Origin: Streptomyces zinciresistens K42
Lineage (GTDB): Bacteria; Actinomycetota; Actinomycetes; Streptomycetales; Streptomycetaceae
NCBI RefSeq assembly: GCF_000225525.1
Contig: NZ_AGBF01000028.1
Coordinates: 1 to 59,306 of the forward strand
Direction: 5' to 3'
DNA length: 59,306 nt
A program made the position numbers and the translations under genes. This document shows, in pieces, positions 38,910 through 47,486 of the stretch (position 1 is the first letter of the stretch; each line of letters starts with the position of its first letter). The notes below the pieces were generated by a model that saw only the letters and a program-made list of their open reading frames with translations, had not been told where the DNA came from and searched no databases.

Positions 38910-40466
38910 TCAACCGACCGTTCCGAACGCGACACCTTCGTCGGGAATGCCACCCGCGCCAGGCAGGTAAGTGATCGTTCCGGTGCCCGTGGACCCGTCG
39001 ATGTCCTTCCACGGGAGGACGTACAGCGCCCCCTTGGGAGAATCGGGCGCCTTGCTGTAGGGCACACCGACGTAGAGGTTGCTCGAACCCGAGATAAGGG
39101 CCATACCGTTGTAGTCGCGAGCCGTGGCCGTGCCGGGCAGTCCAGCGCCGCGAGCGAGGATCTTGTCGGCGTTGCCGACTGCCGCGTCCAGCGGACGGAA
39201 GACCTGGACAGCTCCCGCGTCCGCGACTGCACCCTTGTCCCGGCCAGGGATGCCCACGGCAAGGCGGACGGTGGCTGAGGTGGTCACGACGGTGGTGTCG
39301 GTGTTGACGATCGTCACCCGCTGACCGAGGAAGTCCCCTGCCAGCGGATCGCCCTCAACATCGGCGATGCCGGCGTCGATGGGCGCGATCTCCGTATACG
39401 CACCCGACGGCTGGATCCGGATCACCGTGACACCGCCCGCATCCGCGGCCGTCCCGATGTCCTCGTTCGGAGTGCCGACGGCCAGAAGTGCGTCCGAGTT
39501 GTAGGTCTGGTCACTGGGCCTGGAACCCGTCATGGAGAGCGAGGTTCCGAACCCGTCGCCGGCCTCCGCCACACCGCTGATGCCGCTACTGTTTTGGTCG
39601 AGCCCGACGAGAGCGGTCGGGAAACCGTTGTTCATGGTGTGGCTGAAGATGCTGACTCCCCCCGCGAACTTGGCATCGCCGATGGCCTCCCCCGGGGTGC
39701 CGACGGCGAAGTAGCGGTTCGTACCCGCCAGCGAATAGCCGAAGCGGTCGTTCACCTCCACGTCACCGGGCACACCCGGATCCTGCTGGCTCACGGAGAC
39801 CTTCGTGGTGCCCTGGACGTACTCGATGGCACCCGCGTCGGGGATGGTCCTGCCGTTCACCGTGACGTTCTCGCCCGGCACACCGACCACGAGGTAAGGG
39901 GAACCACTCGCCGTCTCACCGGCCCTCACCGCATGGCCGAACCAGTCGTACGCCTCGGTGGTCGTCGCGGGATCCAGCTCGCCCTGCGTGTATCCCTCGA
40001 TCACCGACCCGGCACCAATGCCTGTCGGGGTACCGCGGATCACGTAGACCGCACCGGCATCCACCAGCTGGGTCTTGCCGCTGCCGATGTCCTCGAACGG
40101 AGTGCCCACCACCAGGTCGGTACATCCGTCTCCGTCAGCGTCGTAGGAGGTACGCGAGAAGCCGAAACGATCGCCGGCTTCAGGAGTCGCAGGCATGCCG
40201 GCGGTCGCCTGAGAGATCACCGAGACGCCCTTGCCACCGCCGAGTACCACGCGCACGAGCCCAGCGCTCTTGGCTCCGTTCACGGTGGCGTTCGGGTCCG
40301 CGATAACCGTGTCGCTCAGACCGTCGCCGTTGAAATCGCTTGCCGTTCCTCCGGTGCAGCCGACAGCGGCAGCCTGTGGCAACGTAGGCGAAAAAATCCC
40401 CGTGGCTACCAGGAGAGCGCCCGCAACCACTGCACCAAATCCGGCCAGACGCGCACTCGTGAGCAC
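38910..40466 (-). CDS. Secreted FG-GAP repeat protein
   Basis: A 518-residue exported beta-propeller. The signal region AGFGAVVAGALLVATGIFSP is followed by seven or so FG-GAP/integrin-alpha repeats. Calcium-binding loops DFNGDGLSD and YDADGDGCTD and repeated VVGTPFEDIG, VVGVPGENV, AVGTPGEAIG, AVGTPNEDIG motifs are visible. It is the first gene of the four-gene operon (FG-GAP, LamG, RHS toxin, immunity). A surface-adhesion or toxin-presentation role is inferred. Confidence 0.9.
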   Translation of the reverse strand: MLTSARLAGFGAVVAGALLVATGIFSPTLPQAAAVGCTGGTASDFNGDGLSDTVIADPNATVNGAKSAGLVRVVLGGGKGVSVISQATAGMPATPEAGDRFGFSRTSYDADGDGCTDLVVGTPFEDIGSGKTQLVDAGAVYVIRGTPTGIGAGSVIEGYTQGELDPATTTEAYDWFGHAVRAGETASGSPYLVVGVPGENVTVNGRTIPDAGAIEYVQGTTKVSVSQQDPGVPGDVEVNDRFGYSLAGTNRYFAVGTPGEAIGDAKFAGGVSIFSHTMNNGFPTALVGLDQNSSGISGVAEAGDGFGTSLSMTGSRPSDQTYNSDALLAVGTPNEDIGTAADAGGVTVIRIQPSGAYTEIAPIDAGIADVEGDPLAGDFLGQRVTIVNTDTTVVTTSATVRLAVGIPGRDKGAVADAGAVQVFRPLDAAVGNADKILARGAGLPGTATARDYNGMALISGSSNLYVGVPYSKAPDSPKGALYVLPWKDIDGSTGTGTITYLPGAGGIPDEGVAFGTVG

Positions 40467-40866
40467 ACCACACCCCTAGGTCCCGCCCCGAGCGAGCCCT
40501 CCCCAGGCCCACTCCATGAAAGTTATAAGCGCAGACTAAATAGCGGCTCAGTAAAGGTTGTCAAGATCCCTTCCGGTATCCGCTTGCACATGCCGGGTAC
40601 ACACAGGGTGACAACTCCACCCCTCCCAGGCCGGTCTGCCGCGAGCGCAACCATTCCGAATATTACTGATCAAATCACCCATCTTGCCCCCGACCGAGAC
40701 GGCCGACAACCGTTGGCTCACAAGAGGCTTGCTGGTCGGACACGGAAAGGTCATGCTATGTTCACTTCCTTTCCGGCATCTCCCCCTACCCAGAGCAACG
40801 CCCGAGCAGCAATAGCAGGGATTTCCAAATACGGGGCGTGCCCCCGTTTATTTGGAGAGCTTGACT
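40467..40866. other. AT-richer divergent promoter region
   Basis: About 400 bases between the FG-GAP operon and the glycosyltransferase gene. The GC content is visibly lower than in the flanks, with runs such as AAAGTTATAAGCGCAGACTA and ATTACTGATCAAATCACCC. No gene is convincing. Promoters for both directions must lie here, but no clear consensus pair was seen. Confidence 0.45.
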
Positions 40867-42858
40867 ATGTCCATCCCTGTGGTTTCCGTAATTATCGCGG
40901 CGTACAACGCAATGCCCTACATAACTCGGTGCATCACGTCTACCGCAGAGCAGAGCATTGGTCAGGAATTCCTGGAAGTAATCGCCGTGAATGACGGCTC
41001 AACAGACGGGACAGCGGAAGAGCTCGACCGCTTGGTCATGGCCCATCCTGGCCTCCTGAACGTTATTCACCAAGCCAACTCCGGCGGCCCGTCGATTCCA
41101 CGCAACATAGGTCTCGACAATGCCCGCGGGCAATTCGTCTTCTTCCTGGACGCCGACGACTACCTCGGTCCCGAGGCTCTGGAGCGCATGGTGTCCGCTG
41201 CCCGGAGCAACGCCACCGACGTCGTACTCGGAAAGACGGTCGGTGTCGGCGGACGGGAGGCGCCCGTTTCGATGTTCCGCCAGAATCAGCCAAAGACTGA
41301 CGTCTACTCGTCGCGCGTCTACTGGACCCTCAACCCGATGAAGCTGTTCCGCCGTGACCTCCTTGAGCGTCACGACCTGCGGTTTCCCACCGATCTTTCC
41401 ATCGGTGAAGATCAACTCTTCGTGGGCCCGGCCTACATCCACTCGGCGGGCATTTCAGTGGTGGCCGACTACGACTGCCTGTACTGGGTGCAGCGGGAGG
41501 ACGAGGGCAACATCACCCTGCGGACCGGTGGAACCGAACCTCGGCTGAAGTTCCTGCCGCGCATGGTCGACGTCCTTCTCGAAAATGTGCCGCCCGGCCC
41601 TGGCCGCGACCATCTTGCACACCGACACCTGACCGTGGACGTGCAACAACTCCTCGGCCACCTCGCTCTGGAAGAGCGTCCTGAGCAGGAAAAGGCCCTC
41701 ACGCGCCTCGCCGAGATCATCGCTCCGCTGTGGCACGAGGGGCTGAACGACCGGCTGTCCGCCATGGCTCGGCTCCGACTGCACCTCGTGCGCCATCGGA
41801 TGCTGGACGACGTACTGGAACTCTTGCGGTTCGAGGCGGAGCTGGCTCGCAGTGACGCGGCCACACCCGTACTCGTCGACGACGGCCGAGCGCTGGCCAG
41901 GTATCCGTTCCTTCGTGATCCCGTTCGGGCGATTCCCGACAACTGCTATGATGTAACGGCACAGTTGGGCATTCGCCACCGCATCACGCGGGCAGAGCTC
42001 GCTGCCTCGACTCTGCGTCTGGCCGGACACGGCTACCTGCACCGTGTGGAAACCCGTCAGGTCTCGACTGACCTCATCCTGCGCGAGCGTAAGAGCGGAA
42101 CCGAGTTCCGGGTGCCGGGGACGCACACGGCCACACCTGGCCTCGGTTCCGATCACGACGCCGGGCGCTTCGCCTACGACCGCGCCGGCTTCGAGGCAGT
42201 CGTCGATGTCACCACGGCAGCCGACGGAAAGCCGCTTCCCGACGGCCTGTGGGACATCTCCCTCCGCGTCGGTGCCCAAGGCATCTCCAAAGAGGTCCGC
42301 GTCGGCAGCAAACGAGCCGAGGACGTCTCCGGAGCAGCATGCACGCACATCATCGCCACCGACGAGAGTCTGCGCGCGGTCACGCTCTACACGACCAACC
42401 CTCACGGCAACTTCACGCTCGACATCGGCGAGAAGAAGCACGCCGTGCGCTCGCAACTCCACCTCGACGCTGTGCGTTGTGCGGTGGACGGGGTCGCAGG
42501 GCTGGAGTTCTCGGGGCTCAGCTCCCTCGTCGTCGGTCCAGCCAACACCCTGGCCGTCGTCCTGGAGAACGAGCGCGGCGACAGAGCCGCGTTCCCCGCC
42601 ACCCCGATCCACGAGGACGGAACGTTCACGGTACGCGTGGCACCGGCCGAATTGCCCGCCGGTGTCTGGCGAGGAGAACTTCGGCTCGGGGCGTGGTCAT
42701 GGCCCCTTCCCAAGCTCCCCAAGTCGACTGTGCCGGTCAAGTGGCGACGGCGGGGGCTGCCCTGGTACGCCAAGTCCCACACTGCCGACGGTGACTTCGC
42801 GCTGGAGGTGGCGCGGACGAGCCTCGTCAAGGCCGTGGCTCGACGCCTCAAGGCTTGA
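40867..42858 (+). CDS. GT2 family glycosyltransferase, TarS/TarP-like
   Basis: A 663-residue glycosyltransferase. The GT-A domain starts at once: VSVIIAAYNAMPYITR, VIAVNDGSTDGTAEELDRL, the DXD site in FVFFLDADDYLGPEAL, and the acidic catalytic stretch SIGEDQLFVGPAY. The second half is a helical linker and Ig-like segments (DGLWDISLRVGAQGISKEV, GVWRGELRLGAWSWPLP), a layout known in wall teichoic acid glycosyltransferases. The ATG at 40867 has GGAGAG upstream. No other wall-polymer gene is adjacent, so the acceptor is unknown. Confidence 0.82.
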   Translation: MSIPVVSVIIAAYNAMPYITRCITSTAEQSIGQEFLEVIAVNDGSTDGTAEELDRLVMAHPGLLNVIHQANSGGPSIPRNIGLDNARGQFVFFLDADDYLGPEALERMVSAARSNATDVVLGKTVGVGGREAPVSMFRQNQPKTDVYSSRVYWTLNPMKLFRRDLLERHDLRFPTDLSIGEDQLFVGPAYIHSAGISVVADYDCLYWVQREDEGNITLRTGGTEPRLKFLPRMVDVLLENVPPGPGRDHLAHRHLTVDVQQLLGHLALEERPEQEKALTRLAEIIAPLWHEGLNDRLSAMARLRLHLVRHRMLDDVLELLRFEAELARSDAATPVLVDDGRALARYPFLRDPVRAIPDNCYDVTAQLGIRHRITRAELAASTLRLAGHGYLHRVETRQVSTDLILRERKSGTEFRVPGTHTATPGLGSDHDAGRFAYDRAGFEAVVDVTTAADGKPLPDGLWDISLRVGAQGISKEVRVGSKRAEDVSGAACTHIIATDESLRAVTLYTTNPHGNFTLDIGEKKHAVRSQLHLDAVRCAVDGVAGLEFSGLSSLVVGPANTLAVVLENERGDRAAFPATPIHEDGTFTVRVAPAELPAGVWRGELRLGAWSWPLPKLPKSTVPVKWRRRGLPWYAKSHTADGDFALEVARTSLVKAVARRLKA

Positions 42859-43235
42859 GGCGCCTCGGCCGACGCCCATGGCCGCGAACGGGTCGGGCGG
42901 CCGTGGACGCAACGTGCTGACGGTTGCGCGCCGCGTCGCCGGAAAGCAGGTCCAGCGCCGAGCAGGCCACGCTTCTCCGCGTGCAGCCGGAGACGGACCG
43001 GCTCGCGGTCGGGCGCCGTGGGCGCGGACCGGCTTGACGGCAAGGCCCGCCCTGAACCCGTTCGGCGGTACGTGTCGGCAACCGGCGGCGGGCGGGTCCG
43101 GTCGTCCTGCGGGCCCCGCACCCCCCAGTCCCCCCGCCCCCGCACCCCCCCGTATCCGATATCCGGCCAAACTCCGCGTCTCACGTGGCGGAAAACACGG
43201 GCCGGGGTGCGTTACCGGGCCGTAAGCTCCTGGAC
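42859..43235. other. Intergenic stretch, GC-rich, no gene seen
   Basis: About 380 bases after the glycosyltransferase. A palindrome CGCCTCAAG-G-CTTGAGGCG overlaps its stop codon (42844-42862) and could be a weak terminator. The rest is a C-rich region (runs of CCCCC near 43120-43150) leading to the aminotransferase promoter. No frame has convincing coding character. Confidence 0.4.
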
Positions 43236-44447
43236 ATGCAGGTGATCCAGTCGACCAAGCTCGCCAACGTCTGTTACGAGATCCGGGGCCCGGTGCTCGA
43301 GGAGGCGATGCGGCTCGAGTCGGCGGGGCATCGGATCCTCAAGCTGAACACCGGCAACCCGGCGGCGTTCGGCTTCGAGTGCCCGCCCGAGATCCTGGAG
43401 GACGTCCTCCGCAACGTGTCCTCGGCCCACGGGTACGGCGACGCGAAGGGCCTGCTGGCCGCGCGCCGGGCCGTCGTCATGCACAACCAGACCCTCGGCA
43501 TCGAGACCGACGTCGAGCACGTCTTCATCGGCAACGGCGTCTCCGAGCTGATCGTCATGGCGATGCAGGGCCTGCTGGACGACGGCGACGAGGTGCTCGT
43601 CCCGGCGCCCGACTACCCCCTGTGGACCGCCGCCGTGTCGCTGTCCGGCGGCACCGCGGTCCACTACCGGTGCGACGAGCAGTCCGACTGGATGCCCGAC
43701 CTGGCCGACATGGAACGCAAGGTCACCGACCGCACCAAGGCCATCGTCGTCATCAACCCCAACAACCCGACGGGTGCGGTGTACGACGAGGCACTGCTCC
43801 GCGGGCTGACCGACATCGCCCGCCGGCACAACCTGCTGGTCTGCTCCGACGAGATCTACGACAAGATCCTGTACGACGGCGCCACGCACACCCCGACCGC
43901 CGCCGTCGCCCCCGACCTGCTCACCCTCACCTTCAACGGCATGTCCAAGGCGTACCGGGTCGCCGGGTACCGGGTGGGCTGGATGTCGATCTCGGGCCCG
44001 CGCGCCCACGCCGACTCCTACATCGAGGGCCTCACCATCCTCGCCAACATGCGCCTGTGCGCGAACATGCCGGGCCAGCACGGGGTGGTCGCCGCGCTCG
44101 GCGGGCGGCAGTCCATCAACGACCTGGTGCTGCCCGGCGGGCGGCTGAAGGAGCAGATGGACGTCGCCTACGACCTGCTCACGCGCATCCCCGGGGTGAG
44201 CTGCGTACGGCCGAAGGGAGCGCTCTACCTCTTCCCGCGCCTGGACCCGAAGGTGTTCAAGATCAAGGACGACCGGCGGATGGTCCTGGACCTGCTGCGG
44301 CGCGAGAAGATCATGGTCGTCCAGGGCACCGGCTTCAACTGGCCGGAACCCGACCACTTCCGGGTGGTCACCCTGCCCACGGTCACCGATCTGCGGGACG
44401 CGGTGGGCCGGATCGAACGGTTCCTCGACGGGTACGGCCAGACCTGA
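43236..44447 (+). CDS. Class I PLP aminotransferase, AlaA-like
   Basis: A 403-residue fold-type I aminotransferase, probably glutamate-pyruvate (alanine) transaminase or close relative. Seen: KLNTGNPAAFGF, AHGYGDAKGLLAARRAVV, AIVVINPNNPTGAVYDEALL, CSDEIYDKILYDGA, and the PLP-lysine segment TFNGMSKAYRVAGYRVGW. The ATG at 43236 gives MQVIQSTKLANVCYEIRGP, the usual start of this group. The gene stands alone; a tandem repeat follows its stop. Confidence 0.9.
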   Translation: MQVIQSTKLANVCYEIRGPVLEEAMRLESAGHRILKLNTGNPAAFGFECPPEILEDVLRNVSSAHGYGDAKGLLAARRAVVMHNQTLGIETDVEHVFIGNGVSELIVMAMQGLLDDGDEVLVPAPDYPLWTAAVSLSGGTAVHYRCDEQSDWMPDLADMERKVTDRTKAIVVINPNNPTGAVYDEALLRGLTDIARRHNLLVCSDEIYDKILYDGATHTPTAAVAPDLLTLTFNGMSKAYRVAGYRVGWMSISGPRAHADSYIEGLTILANMRLCANMPGQHGVVAALGGRQSINDLVLPGGRLKEQMDVAYDLLTRIPGVSCVRPKGALYLFPRLDPKVFKIKDDRRMVLDLLRREKIMVVQGTGFNWPEPDHFRVVTLPTVTDLRDAVGRIERFLDGYGQT

Positions 44448-44530
44448 CGATCACCCTGGCGACCACCTCGGCGACCAACCCGGCGATCACCTCGGCGACC
44501 ACCCCGGCGATCACCCCGGCGATCACCCTC
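44447..44530. repeat. Seven 12-bp tandem repeats
   Basis: Units of the form GCGATCACCCCG / GCGACCACCTCG start at the last base of the aminotransferase stop codon and run for seven units with minor changes. They do not code in a frame that I trust. Confidence 0.75.
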
Positions 44531-44561
44531 CGCATACAGACCGTCCGGTTTTGTGAATCGC

Positions 44562-44590
44562 TCAACTTTAGACGAAATCCAAGCTAGGAT
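44562..44590 (+). promoter_or_regulatory. Candidate vegetative promoter of the hypothetical gene at 44623
   Basis: TCAACT (44562-44567) and TAGGAT (44585-44590) are separated by 17 bases. The -10 matches the Streptomyces TAGRRT consensus. GGATGGC at 44587-44593 can pair with GCCATCC at 44614-44620, enclosing the TGGAGG ribosome site. Confidence 0.45.
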
Positions 44591-44622
44591 GGCTTCCTGT
44601 CAGCGCACTGGAGGCCATCCCC

Positions 44623-45081
44623 ATGTACGAGCCGATCCGCACCAAGTCGGTCCACAGCACGATGGCCGGCGCCCCCTCGGACTTCCCGCACCGCTCGCGT
44701 GAGGAGGAGCTGGACATCCAGCTCGCGGGCCACCTCGCCGCGCTGCTCGCCGTCACGGACGAGCTGCGCGCGACGGCTCCCTCCGCCGACCTGGACACCG
44801 CGGCCGAGCGGCTCGCCGTCCAGGTGGCCCGGCTGCGCGGAGGCCGCAAGCCGGCCCGCTCCACCTCCCCCGACCGCACCCCCGACCGCACCCCCGACCG
44901 CACCCTCGACCGCACCTCCGGGCCCGCGGCCCTGCACGGCCGCGCGCACGCCCTCGCCGGGCGCGCCCTGGTCGTCGCCGCCTCGCGGGCCGACACGGCC
45001 GCCGCGATCCTCGCCGCCGAGCGCATGGACGCCCACGCCGCCGCCCAGGCCGAGGCGCAGGAGCTGACCGGCGTCGGCTGA
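44623..45081 (+). CDS. Hypothetical protein, DRTP repeats
   Basis: A 152-residue soluble protein of unknown function. Two helical Ala/Leu-rich regions (LDIQLAGHLAALLAVTDELRA, RALVVAASRADTAAAILAAE) flank a linker that repeats Asp-Arg-Thr-Pro four times, encoded by four 12-bp repeats. No signal peptide or membrane segment. The ATG at 44623 follows TGGAGG. The repeat number may vary between strains. Confidence 0.75.
   Translation: MYEPIRTKSVHSTMAGAPSDFPHRSREEELDIQLAGHLAALLAVTDELRATAPSADLDTAAERLAVQVARLRGGRKPARSTSPDRTPDRTPDRTLDRTSGPAALHGRAHALAGRALVVAASRADTAAAILAAERMDAHAAAQAEAQELTGVG
44869..44916. repeat. Four 12-bp tandem repeats inside the hypothetical gene
   Basis: CCCGACCGCACC three times and CTCGACCGCACC once, in frame, encoding Pro-Asp-Arg-Thr-type units. 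Confidence 0.85.
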
Positions 45082-45094
45082 CCCCCGCGACGGC

Positions 45095-45132
45095 CCCGGT
45101 CCGCGCGCACCCGCAGCGGCGCGCGGGCCGGG
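45095..45132. terminator. Hairpin terminator after the DRTP protein
   Basis: CCCGGTCCGCGCGC at 45095-45108 pairs with GCGCGCGGGCCGGG at 45119-45132 over 14 positions with one G-U pair. It is 13 bases after the stop codon and isolates this gene from the operon that starts at 45229. Confidence 0.7.
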
Positions 45133-45209
45133 CGCCACTGCACGCCCGTACCGTAACGGGACGGGCGCGACATCCGCCGTTCACCCCCTCCGGCAGGGAA
45201 CGTTGGATT

Positions 45210-45227
45210 CCGGGAGCACGCTCCCGG
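45210..45227 (+). promoter_or_regulatory. Hairpin that covers the ribosome site of the binding-protein gene
   Basis: CCGGGAGC at 45210-45217 can pair with GCTCCCGG at 45220-45227, one base before the GTG start at 45229. The only Shine-Dalgarno candidate (GGGAG) is within the left arm. The element may be a translational switch, or a palindromic operator if transcription starts here. Confidence 0.45.
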
Positions 45228-45228
45228 T

Positions 45229-46311
45229 GTGAGACGAATCGCAGGAATCGTCCTCGCGGTACTGCTGATCGGTGGCGTGGTGGCCGCCGTCGTCGCAGGC
45301 CGCGGTGAAGGGGACACGAGCACGGCAACGAAGACCGTGCGCGCGGTGATCGGGTCGGAGAAGGCGGAGTTCTTCGCCGATCCCGATGTGGTGAAGGCCC
45401 TCGCCGCCAAGGGCTACACCGTACGGGCCGAGACCTCCGGGTCCTGGGCCATGGAAGGACTCGACCTCGCCGGCTACGACCTGGCGCTGCCGTCGAGCCG
45501 GGCGCCCGCCCTCGGGCTGGCGGCGAAGTACGGGGTGCGGGGCGAACTGCCGCGCCCCTTCTACTCGCCCCTCGTCGTCGTGGCGCACGAGAACGCCGCC
45601 GAGGTGCTCGCGGCGGGCGGTCTGGCACGGCTCGACGCGCCCCGCCGGGGCACGCTCGACATGGCCCGGTATCTCGACGCCGCCCGCGAGGACCGCACCT
45701 GGCAGCAGCTCAGGGGGGCCGCGAAGTACCCCGAGCTGACGGGCACGCTCTACCTGTCGAGCACCGACCCGGAGACCTCCAACTCCGGCGCGCTGTACCT
45801 GGCGGCGGCCTCCTACGTGGCGAACGGCGGCAGGGTCGTCGCCTCCCGCGCCGAGGTGGACCGCACCGCCCCGCTGCTGCGCAAGCTCGTCAGCGTGCAG
45901 GGCGCCCAGCAGTCCGGCAGCGACGCCGTCTTCCGGGACTTCGTCAGCGGCGCGGGCAATCCGCTCGTCGTGGTCTACGAGTCGCAGGTCGCCGCCCTCC
46001 TCGCGGGCGGCGAGCGGCCCGACGACCTGGTCGTCCTGTACCCGGACACCACCGTCACCAGCGACCACACCGCCGTACCGCTCACCGCGGGCGGCCGGGC
46101 CGTGGCCGCACTCCTGTCCACCGATCCGAGGCTGCGGGAGCTGGAGGTCCGCTACGGGTTCCGCCCGCAGGGCGCCCCCACCGCCTTCGCCTCGGCCACG
46201 GCCTATCTCCGCACGGAACTGACCGGGATCCACCAGGCGGCCGTGCCCACCTCCCCGGTGCTGCACGAGCTCGCGCGGCGGGCCCGCGGACAAGGGGGCG
46301 AGCGCACATGA
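45229..46311 (+). CDS. Periplasmic-binding-like membrane-anchored protein
   Basis: A 360-residue protein of type 2 periplasmic-binding fold. The N-terminal anchor is GIVLAVLLIGGVVAAVVAG with no lipobox Cys. It then has VIGSEKAEFFADPDVVKALA, AGYDLALPSSRAPALGLA, and the STDPETSNSGALYLAAASYV motif also found in the binding half of the VWA fusion two genes downstream. The GTG start (VRRIAGIVLAV) is the only one that gives a membrane anchor. It overlaps the TelA gene by 4 bases. The ligand is unknown. Confidence 0.75.
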   Translation: MRRIAGIVLAVLLIGGVVAAVVAGRGEGDTSTATKTVRAVIGSEKAEFFADPDVVKALAAKGYTVRAETSGSWAMEGLDLAGYDLALPSSRAPALGLAAKYGVRGELPRPFYSPLVVVAHENAAEVLAAGGLARLDAPRRGTLDMARYLDAAREDRTWQQLRGAAKYPELTGTLYLSSTDPETSNSGALYLAAASYVANGGRVVASRAEVDRTAPLLRKLVSVQGAQQSGSDAVFRDFVSGAGNPLVVVYESQVAALLAGGERPDDLVVLYPDTTVTSDHTAVPLTAGGRAVAALLSTDPRLRELEVRYGFRPQGAPTAFASATAYLRTELTGIHQAAVPTSPVLHELARRARGQGGERT

Positions 46312-47486
46312 ACAGCAGTGGCCACACCGACGAGACCTTCGTCCTCACGCCGCCGGAGCCGGTGGCCGGCGTGCCGCGCGAGAAGGCCGGCGGACTCGTC
46401 CCGGTCGACGAGGCGGTCCGCGCCGAGACGACCGCCAGGGCCGCGGCCTACGTCGACGCGCTCGCCGTACTGGACGCCCGCTCCCCCGAGTTCGCCGGCA
46501 AGGTCGGTGAGATCACCGCGCTCGGCGCCGGGGAGATGCGCACGGCGGCAGCGCAGTCCAACCGCATGCTGGAGCGGACGCTGCGCGGCCTGCCGGACAC
46601 CGGCGGGGACGCGCAGACGCAGGTCGCGGGCTCGCTCGTCGCCCTGCGGCGGGTCGTGGAGGACCTGGACCCGCGCGACCTGCCCGCCGCCCGCGGCCGC
46701 AGGTTCCTCTCCCGGCTGCCCGGCGGCGGCAGACTGCGCGACCACCTCGCCCGGTACGCCTCCGCGCAGGACACCCTGAACCGGATCGTCTCCGCCCTGC
46801 GCGGCGGGCAGGACGAACTGCGGCGCGACAACGCCGCGCTGCAGACCGAGCGGACCCGGCTGTGGGAGACCATGGGCAGGCTCCAGGAGTACGCCGTGCT
46901 CACCGAGGCCCTGGACGGCGCGGTGGAGGAGCACATCGCCCGCGCCGCCGAGCCCGGCCGGGCCGACGCCCTGCGCGCCGACGTCCTCTTCCCCGTCCGG
47001 CAGAAGCACCAGGACCTGCTCACCCAGCTCGCGGTGTGCGCGCAGGGCTACCTCGCGATGGACGTGGTGCGGCGCAACAACGAGGAGTTGATCAAGGGCG
47101 TCGACCGGGCCGCGACCACCACCGTGTCGGCCCTGCGCATCGCCGTGATGCTGGCCTCGGCGCTGGAGCACCAGAGGAAGGTCGTCGAACAGGTCGACGC
47201 GCTGCGCGGGACGACGGAGGACCTGATCCGGGGCAACGCCGAGATGCTCGGCACGCAGAGCGGCGACGTCCAGCGGATCGCCGCCGACCCCGCGGTGGGC
47301 GCCGAGACCCTGCGCGCCGCCTTCCAGCAGATCCACCGCACCCTCGACGCGATCGACGCCTACAAGGTGCGCGCCACCGAGGCGATGGCGACCACCGTGG
47401 AGCACCTGACCGCCGAACTCCGGGCGGCCGACGCCTCCTTGGAGCGCAGCAGGACACAGGACGCGCTGGCGGGGGGCCGGTCGTGA
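46308..47486 (+). CDS. TelA/KlaA family protein (toxic anion resistance)
   Basis: A 392-residue, almost entirely helical cytoplasmic protein of the TelA family (PF05816). Coiled-coil regions around residues 140-220 (DTLNRIVSALRGGQDELRRD) and 250-310 (YLAMDVVRRNNEELIKGVDR, IAVMLASALEHQRKVVEQVD) are typical. Members are linked to tellurite and other envelope stress, but the mechanism is unknown. Its ATG overlaps the preceding stop, and its own stop overlaps the VWA-fusion gene start. It is the core of a four-gene operon. Confidence 0.88.
   Translation: MNSSGHTDETFVLTPPEPVAGVPREKAGGLVPVDEAVRAETTARAAAYVDALAVLDARSPEFAGKVGEITALGAGEMRTAAAQSNRMLERTLRGLPDTGGDAQTQVAGSLVALRRVVEDLDPRDLPAARGRRFLSRLPGGGRLRDHLARYASAQDTLNRIVSALRGGQDELRRDNAALQTERTRLWETMGRLQEYAVLTEALDGAVEEHIARAAEPGRADALRADVLFPVRQKHQDLLTQLAVCAQGYLAMDVVRRNNEELIKGVDRAATTTVSALRIAVMLASALEHQRKVVEQVDALRGTTEDLIRGNAEMLGTQSGDVQRIAADPAVGAETLRAAFQQIHRTLDAIDAYKVRATEAMATTVEHLTAELRAADASLERSRTQDALAGGRS

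Noticed and set aside
44383..44565. Minus-strand 60-residue frame with Val-Ile-Ala-Gly repeats
   Set aside because: It is only a translation of the 12-bp tandem repeats across the aminotransferase end. No ribosome site was identified and no homologous fold is recognised.
44869..44916. CRISPR-like repeat at the DRTP region
   Set aside because: The repeats are directly adjacent, 12 bp long, without spacers and in frame within a gene.
46862..47482. N-terminal extension of the VWA fusion upstream of 47483
   Set aside because: The extension is a shadow of the TelA gene. The GTG at 47483 overlaps the TelA stop and starts a lipoprotein signal.
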